A stretch of 59,266 nt of DNA from an uncultured Chloroflexota bacterium (GTDB taxonomy: Bacteria > Chloroflexota > Dehalococcoidia > UBA3495). Location: assembly GCA_913052545.1 (NCBI GenBank), contig CAJXEF010000001.1, forward strand, positions 1 through 59,266, written 5' to 3'. Positions 44,953-53,831 of the stretch are shown here, in pieces; the stretch's first letter is position 1; every line of letters begins with the position of its first letter. The notes below the pieces were generated by a model. It did no database searches and was not told the origin of the DNA. It saw only the letters and a list, made by a program, of their open reading frames with translations. The translations under genes and the position numbers were made by a program.

Positions 44953-45886
44953 AATTTCCTCTTAATCTGATGCGAGGATCTAAGTATGGGTAAGCTAAAT
45001 CAACTATCAAGTTGGCCAATACGAATAACGTGGTTCCTAATAGTGTCACTGCCATGATAATCGGGTAGTCTCGGGCAAATAGTGATTCTATGGTTAATAA
45101 TCCAACCCCTGGTATTCCAAAAAAAAGTTCCACTATAAAAGATCCACTTGCTAGCCCCGCCAAGGAAAAGCCCAATGAGGTAACTACAGGTATCATAGCA
45201 TTTCTCAATATATGTCGGGTCCGTATAATGCGTTCCGGTAATCCCTTGGCTCTTGCAGTACGTATGTAATCTTGACCCGTGATATCCAAGGTTGATGCTC
45301 TGGTTAGTCGAGTGATTATGGCTATACCAGGTATACCTAAAACAATCGCTGGCAATATGGTATTGAGGCTAAAAAAGCCCTCCCAGCCATGGGTCGGGAG
45401 GATATCTAGTTTTAAGGCAAAAATTATCAGCAGTACTGGAGCGGTAAGAAAAATATGTAACGATTGTCCTATTAGAGTAAAAGAAACAGCTGCGCTATCC
45501 CACCAGCTACCTTGCTTAAGAGCGGCGAATAGACCGATCAGAATCCCCAGGGTCACGGAAATAATTAAACCGGCGAGATTAAGTTGTGCTGAAACCCATA
45601 GACGCTTGCCAAGTAACTCGCTAACCTGACGCCCTCTGTATTGGAAACTCTCGCCGAAGTCCCATTGCAGCACGTTGCCAATGTATCTTGTGTATTGGAT
45701 TGCGATATTGTCATCTAACCCTTTTTGTTCACGTATCCTTTGTACTACTTCTGGATCACTGTATTGCCCCATTAATATTTGTACTGGATCGCCAGGTCCG
45801 AATTGCCCGAGTGAAAATGTAATAAAGGATACTATTAGCAATAGGACAGGAGTCCATAGCAATCTACGAGCTATATATGTGCCCAT
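44939..45886 (-). CDS. dipeptide/oligopeptide ABC transporter permease (DppB/OppB type)
   Basis: 315 residues with six membrane segments. The N-terminal RRLLWTPVLLLIVSFITFSL, GDPVQILMGQ and the EAA loop YIRTARAKGLPERIIRTRHILRNAMIP (about 205-230) are the hallmarks of DppB. It sits 10 bases downstream of the binding-protein gene and overlaps the DppC gene, forming a three-gene operon. The start ATG has only a weak Shine-Dalgarno sequence, consistent with coupling to the gene before it. Confidence 0.92.
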   Translation of the reverse strand: MGTYIARRLLWTPVLLLIVSFITFSLGQFGPGDPVQILMGQYSDPEVVQRIREQKGLDDNIAIQYTRYIGNVLQWDFGESFQYRGRQVSELLGKRLWVSAQLNLAGLIISVTLGILIGLFAALKQGSWWDSAAVSFTLIGQSLHIFLTAPVLLIIFALKLDILPTHGWEGFFSLNTILPAIVLGIPGIAIITRLTRASTLDITGQDYIRTARAKGLPERIIRTRHILRNAMIPVVTSLGFSLAGLASGSFIVELFFGIPGVGLLTIESLFARDYPIIMAVTLLGTTLFVLANLIVDLAYPYLDPRIRLRGNYVSG

Positions 45887-45896
45887 TTATTTTTGC

Positions 45897-47675
45897 CTAG
45901 TTTTGTTCGAAATATACGTATCTATATTTCGGTATAGTCATTGCGGTCATTTCGTATCCTTTCACCTCGGGTTTAATCAACGCATAGGTTTCTCCGCTAT
46001 TCCAAAGCAGAACCCAAGGTGCTTCATCTAAAATCATTTGCTCGATCTGGTTATACAAGGTAAAACGGGTTTCTTGATTGGGCTCAACTCTGGCTTGCAA
46101 GAGTAATCTGTCTACTTCAGGATTGCTATAATTAGTGTGATTATTCTCGCTCTCACTATGGAACAATATATCTAGGAAGTTCTCAGGATCAGCGTAATCC
46201 GCAGCCCATCCTAATTGGAACATTTGGTAACGCCGGTTATGCAGATCTTGCAAAAATGTAGCCCATTCTGTCTGTTGTATCTCGACTTCTATCCCCAGGG
46301 TGTCTTTCCATGCTTGGAGAATGACCTCTAAAGCCAGCGGTACATTTGCACCGAAACTTCCTGAGATGCTCAGTGTAATTCGAGGTAGGTTATCTAGATC
46401 GTTACCATATTTAGACTCGGTAATCAGTTCATGGGCCTTAACCGGGTCGTATCTATAACCTATTACGTTCGGACTATGAGAAGGGAATCCTGGGGGTATG
46501 ATCGTCTTTGCTGGAATATTAGAACCTTCTAGAACGACAGATGCTATCGTGTCCCTATCAATAGCCAGGTTGAGGGCCCGACGAAATGATGGGTCATCGA
46601 AAGGAGGTTCATTCACATTCATACCTATGTAGCCCACGCTAAATAATGTTGGAGCAGTAATAATTTCTGCGTTTAATGGCTCATTAGGATCGAGAACACG
46701 TTCTAAGTCAGCCAATCCGACTCCCGTGACATGGATTTCGTCATTTTCGTACATTAACATGGCATTCCCACCGGCCAGCAAAAATTCGACTTCATCTATG
46801 TTGGCTGGGCCTAGATGATAGTTTTCGTTCCTAGCCAATCTCAGTAGTTCACCGACCTGATATTCCGCAAGTTTAAATGGTCCGGTTCCATTGGGTTGTC
46901 TGAGCCAGTCAACTCCATAATTTTCAAGGTTTTCTCTGTCTAAAACAAAGGCGGTTGGGTAGGTTAATTTGGACAGGAAATAAGCTTTCGGTTGATCTAT
47001 GGTCAATATAACTGTGTACTCGTCCGGCGTTCTAAGACCGGAAATGGTGGTGGCTTGCCCTTTTAGCTTTTCAGACACTCCTACAATATCGCTTAAATAT
47101 TGTGCTGCGACAGGGGACTGAGTTTCAGGATCGGCAACCCGCTCTAAAGACCAACGGACGTCTTCCGAAGTTACAGGTTTGCCGTTGTGAAATGTCGCAT
47201 CTTTCCGTAGATGGAAAGTATAGCGCAAGCCATCTGCGCTGACTTCAATGCGTTCAGCCAAATCGGGAGTCACGTTTAAGTCCAATCCCAGTGTTACGAG
47301 GCCTCCGAATACTTCGTTCACCAGTCGACCAGAAATGTTGTCTGTCGTTAGATGGGGGTCCATTGTAGGAGGGTCGCGAAACAATTGGATGAGTTTTCCG
47401 CCCTTTGGTTTCCCGATATTCGGGTCTTGGATCGGGGCGGTTATATCAGAGGTTGTGGTCCTAGTTGAAGATGCAGGTGGTTTATTTTGTCCAATTGCAT
47501 CTGCCGGCTTATCTTGAGGTTTGCTGATTTTATTCTGGATTTTGTCGACCGGTATTTCAGTAGGTTGTTGGGTAGCCTCTTTTAAATCCGATTGTTTTTC
47601 AAGAGGATCAGAACAGGCGATTAAAAATATTAATGACAAAACCAATAGTGGGATAGATATCCATAGTTTAAGCAT
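45897..47675 (-). CDS. ABC transporter substrate-binding lipoprotein (SBP family 5)
   Basis: 592 residues. A signal peptide ends in the lipobox LIACS (Cys about 21), so it is lipid-anchored. A Pro/Thr-rich spacer (about 25-85) leads to the family 5 domain: PPTMDPHLTTDN, the signature YTFHLRKDATFHNGKPVTSEDV (about 155-175), and DIGRATINLA-like FRRALNLAIDRDTI. Such proteins bind di- or oligopeptides, nickel or sugars; the ligand cannot be read here. It is the first gene of the transporter operon. Confidence 0.92.
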   Translation of the reverse strand: MLKLWISIPLLVLSLIFLIACSDPLEKQSDLKEATQQPTEIPVDKIQNKISKPQDKPADAIGQNKPPASSTRTTTSDITAPIQDPNIGKPKGGKLIQLFRDPPTMDPHLTTDNISGRLVNEVFGGLVTLGLDLNVTPDLAERIEVSADGLRYTFHLRKDATFHNGKPVTSEDVRWSLERVADPETQSPVAAQYLSDIVGVSEKLKGQATTISGLRTPDEYTVILTIDQPKAYFLSKLTYPTAFVLDRENLENYGVDWLRQPNGTGPFKLAEYQVGELLRLARNENYHLGPANIDEVEFLLAGGNAMLMYENDEIHVTGVGLADLERVLDPNEPLNAEIITAPTLFSVGYIGMNVNEPPFDDPSFRRALNLAIDRDTIASVVLEGSNIPAKTIIPPGFPSHSPNVIGYRYDPVKAHELITESKYGNDLDNLPRITLSISGSFGANVPLALEVILQAWKDTLGIEVEIQQTEWATFLQDLHNRRYQMFQLGWAADYADPENFLDILFHSESENNHTNYSNPEVDRLLLQARVEPNQETRFTLYNQIEQMILDEAPWVLLWNSGETYALIKPEVKGYEMTAMTIPKYRYVYFEQN

Positions 47676-47904
47676 ATTCTAGCCTTAGTTAGTGTAGAGT
47701 TGGCGTCTTTAAGACGTCGACGTTGAATGAATATTGAATTATTGTAGATAGAGGTTCGTAGTAAATGCAATAACTCCTTATACCGAAAAAGTTTTATTCT
47801 TGTATCTTGTATATGTTTTTGCTACCATAGCTATACTCAACTTATCAGATAGAATTGATTATTAGAACAGTTCTGGGTCTGAACTATTAACCGGTTCTTA
47901 ACAT

Positions 47905-47979
47905 GGCGAGCGTAGCCAAGTGGTCGAAGGCGCCTGTCTGTGGCACAGGAGATCACGGGTTCGAATCCCGTCGCTCGCC
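47905..47979 (+). tRNA. tRNA-His (GTG)
   Basis: A full cloverleaf: G-1 is encoded at 47905, the acceptor GCGAGCG pairs with CGCTCGC (47972-47978), C73 is at 47979 and CCA (47980-47982) is encoded. The anticodon stem CCTGT/ACAGG holds anticodon GTG at 47940-47942, and the T arm is ACGGG-TTCGAAT-CCCGT. The G-1:C73 pair is specific to tRNA-His. A TATACT hexamer at 47832-47837 could be its -10 element. Confidence 0.95.
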
Positions 47980-48008
47980 CCAGTAAACACACCAGTGGCC
48001 CATTAGAT

Positions 48009-48081
48009 GCGCCTGTAGCTCAACGGATAGAGTACTGGGCTTCGAACCCAGGGGTTGCAGGTTCGAATCCTGCCAGGCGCA
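48009..48081 (+). tRNA. tRNA-Arg (TCG)
   Basis: The acceptor GCGCCTG pairs with CAGGCGC (48074-48080), with discriminator A at 48081 and an encoded CCA to 48084. The anticodon stem CTGGG/CCCAG encloses TCG at 48042-48044, reading CGA arginine codons. The T arm CAGG-TTCGAAT-CCTG is standard. It lies 26 bases after tRNA-His and shares its transcript and terminator. Confidence 0.95.
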
Positions 48082-48098
48082 CCATTAGTTTATCGTAT

Positions 48099-48132
48099 AA
48101 GGCCTTCGTCATCCGACTAGGCCTTTCTTTTT
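48099..48132 (+). terminator. Rho-independent terminator of the tRNA pair
   Basis: AAGGCCT (48099-48105) pairs with AGGCCTT (48119-48125), with an inner TCG/CGA continuation and a two-base bulge, followed by TTCTTTTT. It ends the tRNA-His/tRNA-Arg transcript. Confidence 0.85.
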
Positions 48133-48239
48133 GGCAATTGAGTTACAACATTAAATTCGGATATCAGTTTGGGGATAGAATTGGCCTTATCTGAGGACCG
48201 TGACAGCTTTTGCATTCTGTGACTATGGTTAGCCCGTTT

Positions 48240-48677
48240 TTATCCTCTTTCTTTTGCGATGAACACAGGAATTACTCTTTCTGTTCGTTCTTGATATTCT
48301 TCATAAGGCGGATAAGCTAAGACGGCTAGATCCCAGAGACGTTTCCGTTCTACAGGGTCGGTTACCTCAGTAGCTCGCATTTCGAATATATTTTTACCAT
48401 CCTGAATAGTTACATCAGGATTTTCTTTTAGGTTGTGGTACCAAAGAGGGTGTTTCGGCCGGCCCCCTTGGGATCCTACTAAAATATAATTCTCTCCATC
48501 GACTACTTGCATTAGAGGCGTTTTACGTATGGCTCCTGTTGTTCGCCCCTGATTAGTAACGATTATTACTGGCAATCCGGTTTCTCTCAAAGTTAAACCT
48601 TCGGTTCCACCACTTTCCTCGTATAGCTTTACTTGGTCTGCGACCCATTCCCTGGGACTGGGTACATAATCGCTCAT
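48240..48677 (-). CDS. DDN-family deazaflavin(F420)-dependent nitroreductase-like protein
   Basis: 145 residues, the split-beta-barrel DDN family. Landmarks are VIIVTNQGRTTGAIRKTPLM, where the family has its G-R-x-S/T-G-x-x-R-x-T-P-L signature, YILVGSQGGRPKHPLWYHNL, and a late PPYEEYQERTERVIPVF. In mycobacteria these reduce quinones or nitro compounds with F420H2. Its presence together with LLM enzymes suggests that F420 is used by this organism, though no F420 synthesis gene is in the window. GAGAGG precedes the ATG. It is the last gene of the CoA-transferase run. Confidence 0.9.
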   Translation of the reverse strand: MSDYVPSPREWVADQVKLYEESGGTEGLTLRETGLPVIIVTNQGRTTGAIRKTPLMQVVDGENYILVGSQGGRPKHPLWYHNLKENPDVTIQDGKNIFEMRATEVTDPVERKRLWDLAVLAYPPYEEYQERTERVIPVFIAKERG

Positions 48678-48761
48678 ATAAACCTCTCTGTTATTATCTA
48701 ATCTAAACAGTGGTGATCAATATAACGGCTTGTCGATATGCTCACGTTCCGTTTTAGTCTA

Positions 48762-49988
48762 TCACCATATAACTTGATGTTTCTCCAGTTTTTCGATTTC
48801 CGGTATTTCGAGACCCAGAAGACCGTTAAAAACCTCTATATTGTTTTCGCCCAATTCGGGGGTCCATTTATCTATGGCAGCTACCGTTTTGGAGAATTTC
48901 CAAGGAGGGCTTACAGCCTTTTGTTGTCCTTTTTCTTTATCAACAATGATAGGGAATGCTTCCCTCTCCAATAAATGATGGTTCTGGAGTACTTGTTTAG
49001 GTGACAACGAAACCGATGCAGCTACTCCTAGCTGTTGTAAAGAGTCCGACACCTGTGAAGCTTCAATGCCCGATGTCCATTTTTCAATCAAGAGATCGAG
49101 TTTGTCATGGTTTTTCCATCGTTTAAAACCGTCGCCGAATTGGCTGGTGGTCGCCCAGTCGGGATATCCCATCGCGTGAACCATGCTTTGCCATTCGTCG
49201 TCTGAACTGACTGAAATAGCTACCCAATTATCTTCGCCAAGGCATCGGTAGACCCCTTGGGGCGCGGAGGAGTCATCACGGTTACCAATTCTCGTTCTGT
49301 TTCTCTGGTTCATGGCATAGTCGAGTAGAGCAGGTCCGATGAAGGATGCCCCCATATCTCGGACAGAAACGTCTATATGCTGGCCGAGACTGGAGCCTGT
49401 TTTGGCGCAGAGTCCTGCTAGCGAGGCAAAAGCAGCTAACATTCCACCTGTGTGATCCATGCCGTGACGAAGTTCCACGGGTGGGCCATCAGGATAGCCG
49501 GTCAAATGCCCCAAACCTCCTAGAGCAGCAAACATAGGCGCATATCCGGCATAGTTACTTTCCGGCCCTGTCTGACCATTAGAAGATAGGGATACTAGTA
49601 TGATGTCAGGTTTAACATTGATCAAAGAAGTGTATCCGATTCCTAAACGATCCATCACACCAGGTCGGAAATTTTCAAGGACTAGGTCTGAAACTGATAC
49701 CAATTTCAGAGCAAGTTCGATTGCTTGGGGTTCTTTTAGATTTAAGCACGCAGACATCTTATTAGCATTTATCTGTTCAAAACTGGAAGGTGGTTTGCCA
49801 TACATAGTATGGGTTCTTCGAGTTATGTCTAATCGTGCTGAACTTTCGATTTTTATAACCTGAGCTCCCATTTCGGCAAGCATTAAACCCGCGAATGGCC
49901 CTGCTGCGTGGACTGAGAAATCGGCTACTCGGACACCAGACAAAGGTCCGTTGCAACTACTATCATTAGCTGTCATTGGAATATTCAC
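48762..49988 (-). CDS. type III CoA-transferase (CaiB/BaiF), catalytic Asp present
   Basis: 408 residues with the usual opening GVRVADFSVHAAGPFAGLMLAEMGAQVIKIE, DLVLENFRPGVMDRLG and SSNGQTGP. The catalytic aspartate is present in GMDHTGGMLAAF (about residue 178). It transfers CoA between carboxylic acids through an aspartyl-CoA thioester intermediate. The GTG start at 49988 shares a base with the stop of the upstream CoA-transferase gene (TAGTG); an ATG at 49976 is also possible. Its upstream neighbour lacks the Asp, so the two may form one heteromer. Confidence 0.92.
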   Translation of the reverse strand: MNIPMTANDSSCNGPLSGVRVADFSVHAAGPFAGLMLAEMGAQVIKIESSARLDITRRTHTMYGKPPSSFEQINANKMSACLNLKEPQAIELALKLVSVSDLVLENFRPGVMDRLGIGYTSLINVKPDIILVSLSSNGQTGPESNYAGYAPMFAALGGLGHLTGYPDGPPVELRHGMDHTGGMLAAFASLAGLCAKTGSSLGQHIDVSVRDMGASFIGPALLDYAMNQRNRTRIGNRDDSSAPQGVYRCLGEDNWVAISVSSDDEWQSMVHAMGYPDWATTSQFGDGFKRWKNHDKLDLLIEKWTSGIEASQVSDSLQQLGVAASVSLSPKQVLQNHHLLEREAFPIIVDKEKGQQKAVSPPWKFSKTVAAIDKWTPELGENNIEVFNGLLGLEIPEIEKLEKHQVIW

Positions 49989-51208
49989 TAGATGGTGCCG
50001 GATCTATAAAGCATGATTATTTCTGATTTTGAATACCCTAACTTGGAAACAATCTCCTTTGTGTGTTCGCCCAAAAGAGGTGCCCTTTTTAAGATGGTCG
50101 GTGTTTCAGGCAGGTTGAAAGGTAGATTGGCGTATTCATAATCCCCTGCCTCGGGATGGCTGAGTTTTTTAAAAAACCCCCTATCACGTTGGTGGATATT
50201 TTCAAATATTTCGCCCGGGGTGTAATACGGTGCAAACGGCACTCCCAATGCTTGACCATCGTGATATATGTCATTCTTGTTGCGAATTTTGGTCCAAGAG
50301 CGCACATTTTCGTTTATACCTTCTCCGTAAGTTGCAGGATCAGAGAATTTATCCGGAGATGCCCAGTCTGGTTCGCCTAAATATTTGCCCAAACCTTCCC
50401 ACTGACGTGGTTCCAAGGTTAATAATTCTATGTATCCGTCATCAGTTGGCATTACGCCACCTACCCGGAAAAATCTGGAAAATCTGGTTTCTTCAAACCC
50501 TTCAGATTCAAGACGTTGGATTGGGAGATATCCAATATTCAATTGGGCTTCTTGGATAGAGCAATCCACAGTTTGCGCGATCTGATCATTAATCTTTGCA
50601 AATATTGCCCCGAGGATGCCAACCGCAGCTGTAAGACCTCCTTGATATGAACCCATCAAACTTCCGGCTGTGATTGGAGCCCGTTCAGGGAAATGTTCTA
50701 ATGCGAGGCCATTAGGAAGCAGGTTGCCTTCACCGGCCGAATGGAAGATGTTTATGTCCTTAGCATATTTGTTGGAATCAGGGCCTGTGCTTCCATAAGG
50801 TGTTACTGAGCTTATTATCAGTTTGGGGTTAACCTGGAATAGATTGTCCGGAAGCAGACCCAATGTATTTGCCATGTTTGGTTGCTTGTCATGAATTACT
50901 ACATCGGATAGACCGACTAATTGGTTTAATATGGTTCTGCCTTGTGGCTCTTCTAAGTTCAGGCAGACACTCCGTTTGCCCGTATTCAGATATAAAAACG
51001 TTCCACTTCGTTCTTTATGTGGGTCATCTGATGGGAAAGGGCCTCTTCTCCGGGAAGGGTCTCCCGTTCTAGGGTGTTCAATTTTGACTACGTCTGCACC
51101 CAATGAGGCCAGTAATTTGCCAGTAAACGGGGCAGCTACCATGGTGGATATTTCCAATATCCTAATGCCCTGTAACGCTGTCATGTTATTGCTGTTTTGA
51201 GTTGTCAT
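49988..51208 (-). CDS. type III CoA-transferase (CaiB/BaiF), catalytic Asp replaced by Ser
   Basis: 406 residues, intact CaiB fold: GIRILEISTMVAAPFTGKLLASLGADVVKIE, HDKQPNMANTLG and SVTPYGSTGP. At the catalytic position the sequence is MGSYQGGLTAAV, with Ser187 (codon TCA) where active members have Asp in a DxxG context. It therefore should not form the usual aspartyl-CoA intermediate itself. The gene directly downstream overlaps its stop and keeps the Asp, which fits a regulatory or structural subunit of a heteromeric CoA-transferase. Confidence 0.9.
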   Translation of the reverse strand: MTTQNSNNMTALQGIRILEISTMVAAPFTGKLLASLGADVVKIEHPRTGDPSRRRGPFPSDDPHKERSGTFLYLNTGKRSVCLNLEEPQGRTILNQLVGLSDVVIHDKQPNMANTLGLLPDNLFQVNPKLIISSVTPYGSTGPDSNKYAKDINIFHSAGEGNLLPNGLALEHFPERAPITAGSLMGSYQGGLTAAVGILGAIFAKINDQIAQTVDCSIQEAQLNIGYLPIQRLESEGFEETRFSRFFRVGGVMPTDDGYIELLTLEPRQWEGLGKYLGEPDWASPDKFSDPATYGEGINENVRSWTKIRNKNDIYHDGQALGVPFAPYYTPGEIFENIHQRDRGFFKKLSHPEAGDYEYANLPFNLPETPTILKRAPLLGEHTKEIVSKLGYSKSEIIMLYRSGTI

Positions 51209-51242
51209 CTATGTATTGTTACAAACTTGATAAGTGTCATTT

Positions 51243-52478
51243 TTAAAGTACAGGCAATATTGGTGGCATGCCAGCGCTATGGGTGAAGCTTCTTAAGTTG
51301 ATTTCACGTCCGTCTGAGAACCAAGGCACAGATGGATTTCTAGAAGGCAACATAACTGTTGCTTGTCCCGGAGCGGTGATCTCCCCCCTTTGATTTTCTG
51401 CCCATATCTCGAGGTCTACCAGTGGACTTCCTTGGTCAATATGTTTCCCAATCACTTTTCCTTTCAGCCATTGGGTATCACCGTATACATTGAAGCGTCT
51501 GCATTCGACTCTAAGTCTCTTCAGAAACGCGTCATCTCCCATCCAATTAGTGATTAATGTCCCCATCCATGAGACCCTTTGCGGGCCGTAGTCATATGCC
51601 CCGGGAACTCCTACTGCCTCAGCCACTGAATCACGCAGATGACCGATACCTGTATATTCTAGTCCTCCGCCCGATTCAGGATTACGGAAAAAATGATCAG
51701 GATGGCGCAATGCTTCCCTGAGTAGTACGCCATGGGCGCTTGATCGGCCGGTTCCTACTAGGAAAGCGCTGACATCCTGTAATGAAAGCGGACCTCTCAC
51801 AACTGGATCTAGCGATTCACCTATTTGGGTATCCTCATAATAGCGAGTTTGATTTCCGCGGGCTTTTTCACTCAATACGATTTCGTCTATCTCTTCAAGT
51901 TCTTTGGGCGTGTACTCGTGTCTCTTAGGAACTCCCGAATATTTTCCTAATTCCCGAGAAGCCCTACGTTGGTGACGGGTACACCAGCCTACAACTCGGG
52001 ATAAAATTTCATCGCGTTGGTTCGTATATATGGTTTCTACGAATTGTATAACTAGTGTTCCTGAATATTCGCTTTGTTTTTCTTGAACATCTAATACCCG
52101 TTCAATACAATTGATCGCATCTCCAGGTCTCAGATGCCTGAAAAATTCCCAGTCGTTTCCGGCGAAAAATCCATGGACTCCAGGTAGTCCCCAGCGAGTT
52201 CTACCCGACCAATGACGCATATAAGGGGAGCAGGGATGACCTATTATTGATCCATGTTTAGAATATGCTGAATATTCTTGGTCACGGAACATGGGGTTTG
52301 AATCCCCGATACCGTTAACGAAATTAAGGAGGCCTCCTAGTGACGCGTCTCTAGTGAAGTTCTCGGTGCGAAGCCTTGCTCCAATCATATTCTTAGCGTT
52401 TTGGATAGCTTGCGGAGTAATTCCTTCAACCTCTGGAAGAGTTTCGGTAACTCTTTGCTGTTCATCTTGTCGGGCCAT
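51243..52478 (-). CDS. MaoC/FAS1-like dehydratase (double hotdog)
   Basis: 411 residues, two hotdog-like halves (about 30-180 and 215-390). The first has GIGDSNPMFRDQEYSAYSKHGSIIGHPC, resembling the GDxNPxH hydratase motif with Phe in place of the usual His, as often in FAS1-like dehydratase domains. The family adds or removes water on 3-hydroxyacyl or enoyl-CoA; mesaconyl-C4-CoA hydratase of Chloroflexus is of this general type. AAGAGGTA precedes the ATG. It lies between two CoA-transferase pairs, so its substrate is probably an acyl-CoA made by them. Confidence 0.82.
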   Translation of the reverse strand: MARQDEQQRVTETLPEVEGITPQAIQNAKNMIGARLRTENFTRDASLGGLLNFVNGIGDSNPMFRDQEYSAYSKHGSIIGHPCSPYMRHWSGRTRWGLPGVHGFFAGNDWEFFRHLRPGDAINCIERVLDVQEKQSEYSGTLVIQFVETIYTNQRDEILSRVVGWCTRHQRRASRELGKYSGVPKRHEYTPKELEEIDEIVLSEKARGNQTRYYEDTQIGESLDPVVRGPLSLQDVSAFLVGTGRSSAHGVLLREALRHPDHFFRNPESGGGLEYTGIGHLRDSVAEAVGVPGAYDYGPQRVSWMGTLITNWMGDDAFLKRLRVECRRFNVYGDTQWLKGKVIGKHIDQGSPLVDLEIWAENQRGEITAPGQATVMLPSRNPSVPWFSDGREINLRSFTHSAGMPPILPVL

Positions 52479-52583
52479 TATTACCTCTTGGTGGATAGTC
52501 TGAATTTGATATAGAGTTCAGAATATTGAAGCATATTAGGGCTAATAATACTATTTGCTGTGTGAGTTGTATTTAGTCGCCTA

Positions 52584-53822
52584 TCACCATATGACCTGTT
52601 CCACTTTTAGTTCTTCAATTTCCTGTATGGAAAGGCCGAGTAAATCCCGGAAAATTTCGAGGTTGTGTTCGCCCATTAGTGGGGCATGCCGTTGTATTCG
52701 GAGTGGTGTGTCACTGAAATTCCACATCAAGTTAAAGATTGGTTCCATACCAAGTGAGGGGTGCTCTATTTCAGAATAAAGCCGCCGAGCTTGAAAATGT
52801 TGATTCGATAATCGATCTTCCGCGTTCATTACAGGTATCGCTGCTACCTTGTGAGATTGAAGTAATTCAGCAAGTTCATAAGGGCCATGGTTGGACGTAT
52901 AGTTGGCCATATAAATATCTAATTCTGCGGTATGTTTTAGACGCTGGTATCTGCTGTTGAAAATTGGTAATTCGCACCAGTCGGCATCATTTAATGCCTC
53001 TTTCAATCCTTGCCATTCTTCTTCGGTGCGTACAGCGATAGATATCCACGAGTCTGGTTCATTGCATGGATAGTTGCCATAAGGGGCCATAGTGGGGTCA
53101 TAATTTCCCTGTGGGGTCAGAACCCTGCCTGTCATTTCGTATTCCATAAGTCCTGCCCCCATGGTTGATACCGTAGCCCGTAGCATGGACAAATCAATAT
53201 ATTGCCCTTGTCTTGTTTCTAAGCGGTTATATAAGGCAGACAGGATAGCGAATACGCTATGTAAAGCACCGCAGATGTCACCATAGGCGTGTTTGAGGCC
53301 TAGTGGCCTACTTGTTGTGTTCTCGGGTTTATAGCCTATAGTGCTATCCAGTCCGGAAAGCGCTCCAATCGATGGAGCGTAGGCTCTTAAATCTCTCAAA
53401 GGACCGGATTGCCCATTGGATGAGATTGATACCATTACTAATTTGGGGTTTATATTCTTCAAGACTTCGTAACTTAACCCGAGTCTGCCCATTACACCGG
53501 GAGAGAAATTTTCAATAAGTATGTCGCAATGTGAAACGAGTTCCTTGACTAATGTTAATGCTTTAGGTTCTTTGGTATTGAGAGTGATACTTAATTTGCC
53601 GCGATTTACGTTGTGAAACATTGGATTTTGTTCTGGATCTGGGTCATCACCGATTATCGGTCTCCCCAGTCGCATATAATCCATTCTTTTATGAGATTCG
53701 ACCTTAATTACCTCCGCTCCCATATCGGCCAGTATCATTCCCGGAAGAGCTCCGGCTAGTACCCACCCAAAATCTAAGACACGATAGCCGGAAAGGGGAC
53801 TTGGGAGTGAATGGTTATCCAA
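52584..53822 (-). CDS. type III CoA-transferase (CaiB/BaiF), catalytic Asp present
   Basis: 412 residues with GYRVLDFGWVLAGALPGMILADMGAEVIKVE, DILIENFSPGVMGRLG and SSNGQSGP. The catalytic aspartate is Asp182 in YGDICGALHSV. It resembles the gene at 48762-49988 (both carry ENFxPGVMxRLG and end in xxVIW), so these two look like duplicates. The start is TTG at 53822 with AGGAG upstream; no ATG fits. The Asp-lacking gene lies 9 bases upstream. Confidence 0.92.
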   Translation of the reverse strand: MDNHSLPSPLSGYRVLDFGWVLAGALPGMILADMGAEVIKVESHKRMDYMRLGRPIIGDDPDPEQNPMFHNVNRGKLSITLNTKEPKALTLVKELVSHCDILIENFSPGVMGRLGLSYEVLKNINPKLVMVSISSNGQSGPLRDLRAYAPSIGALSGLDSTIGYKPENTTSRPLGLKHAYGDICGALHSVFAILSALYNRLETRQGQYIDLSMLRATVSTMGAGLMEYEMTGRVLTPQGNYDPTMAPYGNYPCNEPDSWISIAVRTEEEWQGLKEALNDADWCELPIFNSRYQRLKHTAELDIYMANYTSNHGPYELAELLQSHKVAAIPVMNAEDRLSNQHFQARRLYSEIEHPSLGMEPIFNLMWNFSDTPLRIQRHAPLMGEHNLEIFRDLLGLSIQEIEELKVEQVIW

Positions 53823-53831
53823 ATCGAACTC

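Noticed and set aside
47905..48084. tRNA genes as a possible integration site for a mobile element
   Set aside because: No integrase gene and no repeated 3' tRNA end was found in the window.
47940..48194. Open frame of 84 codons over the tRNA pair
   Set aside because: It runs through both tRNA genes and the terminator; the apparent protein is translated tRNA sequence.
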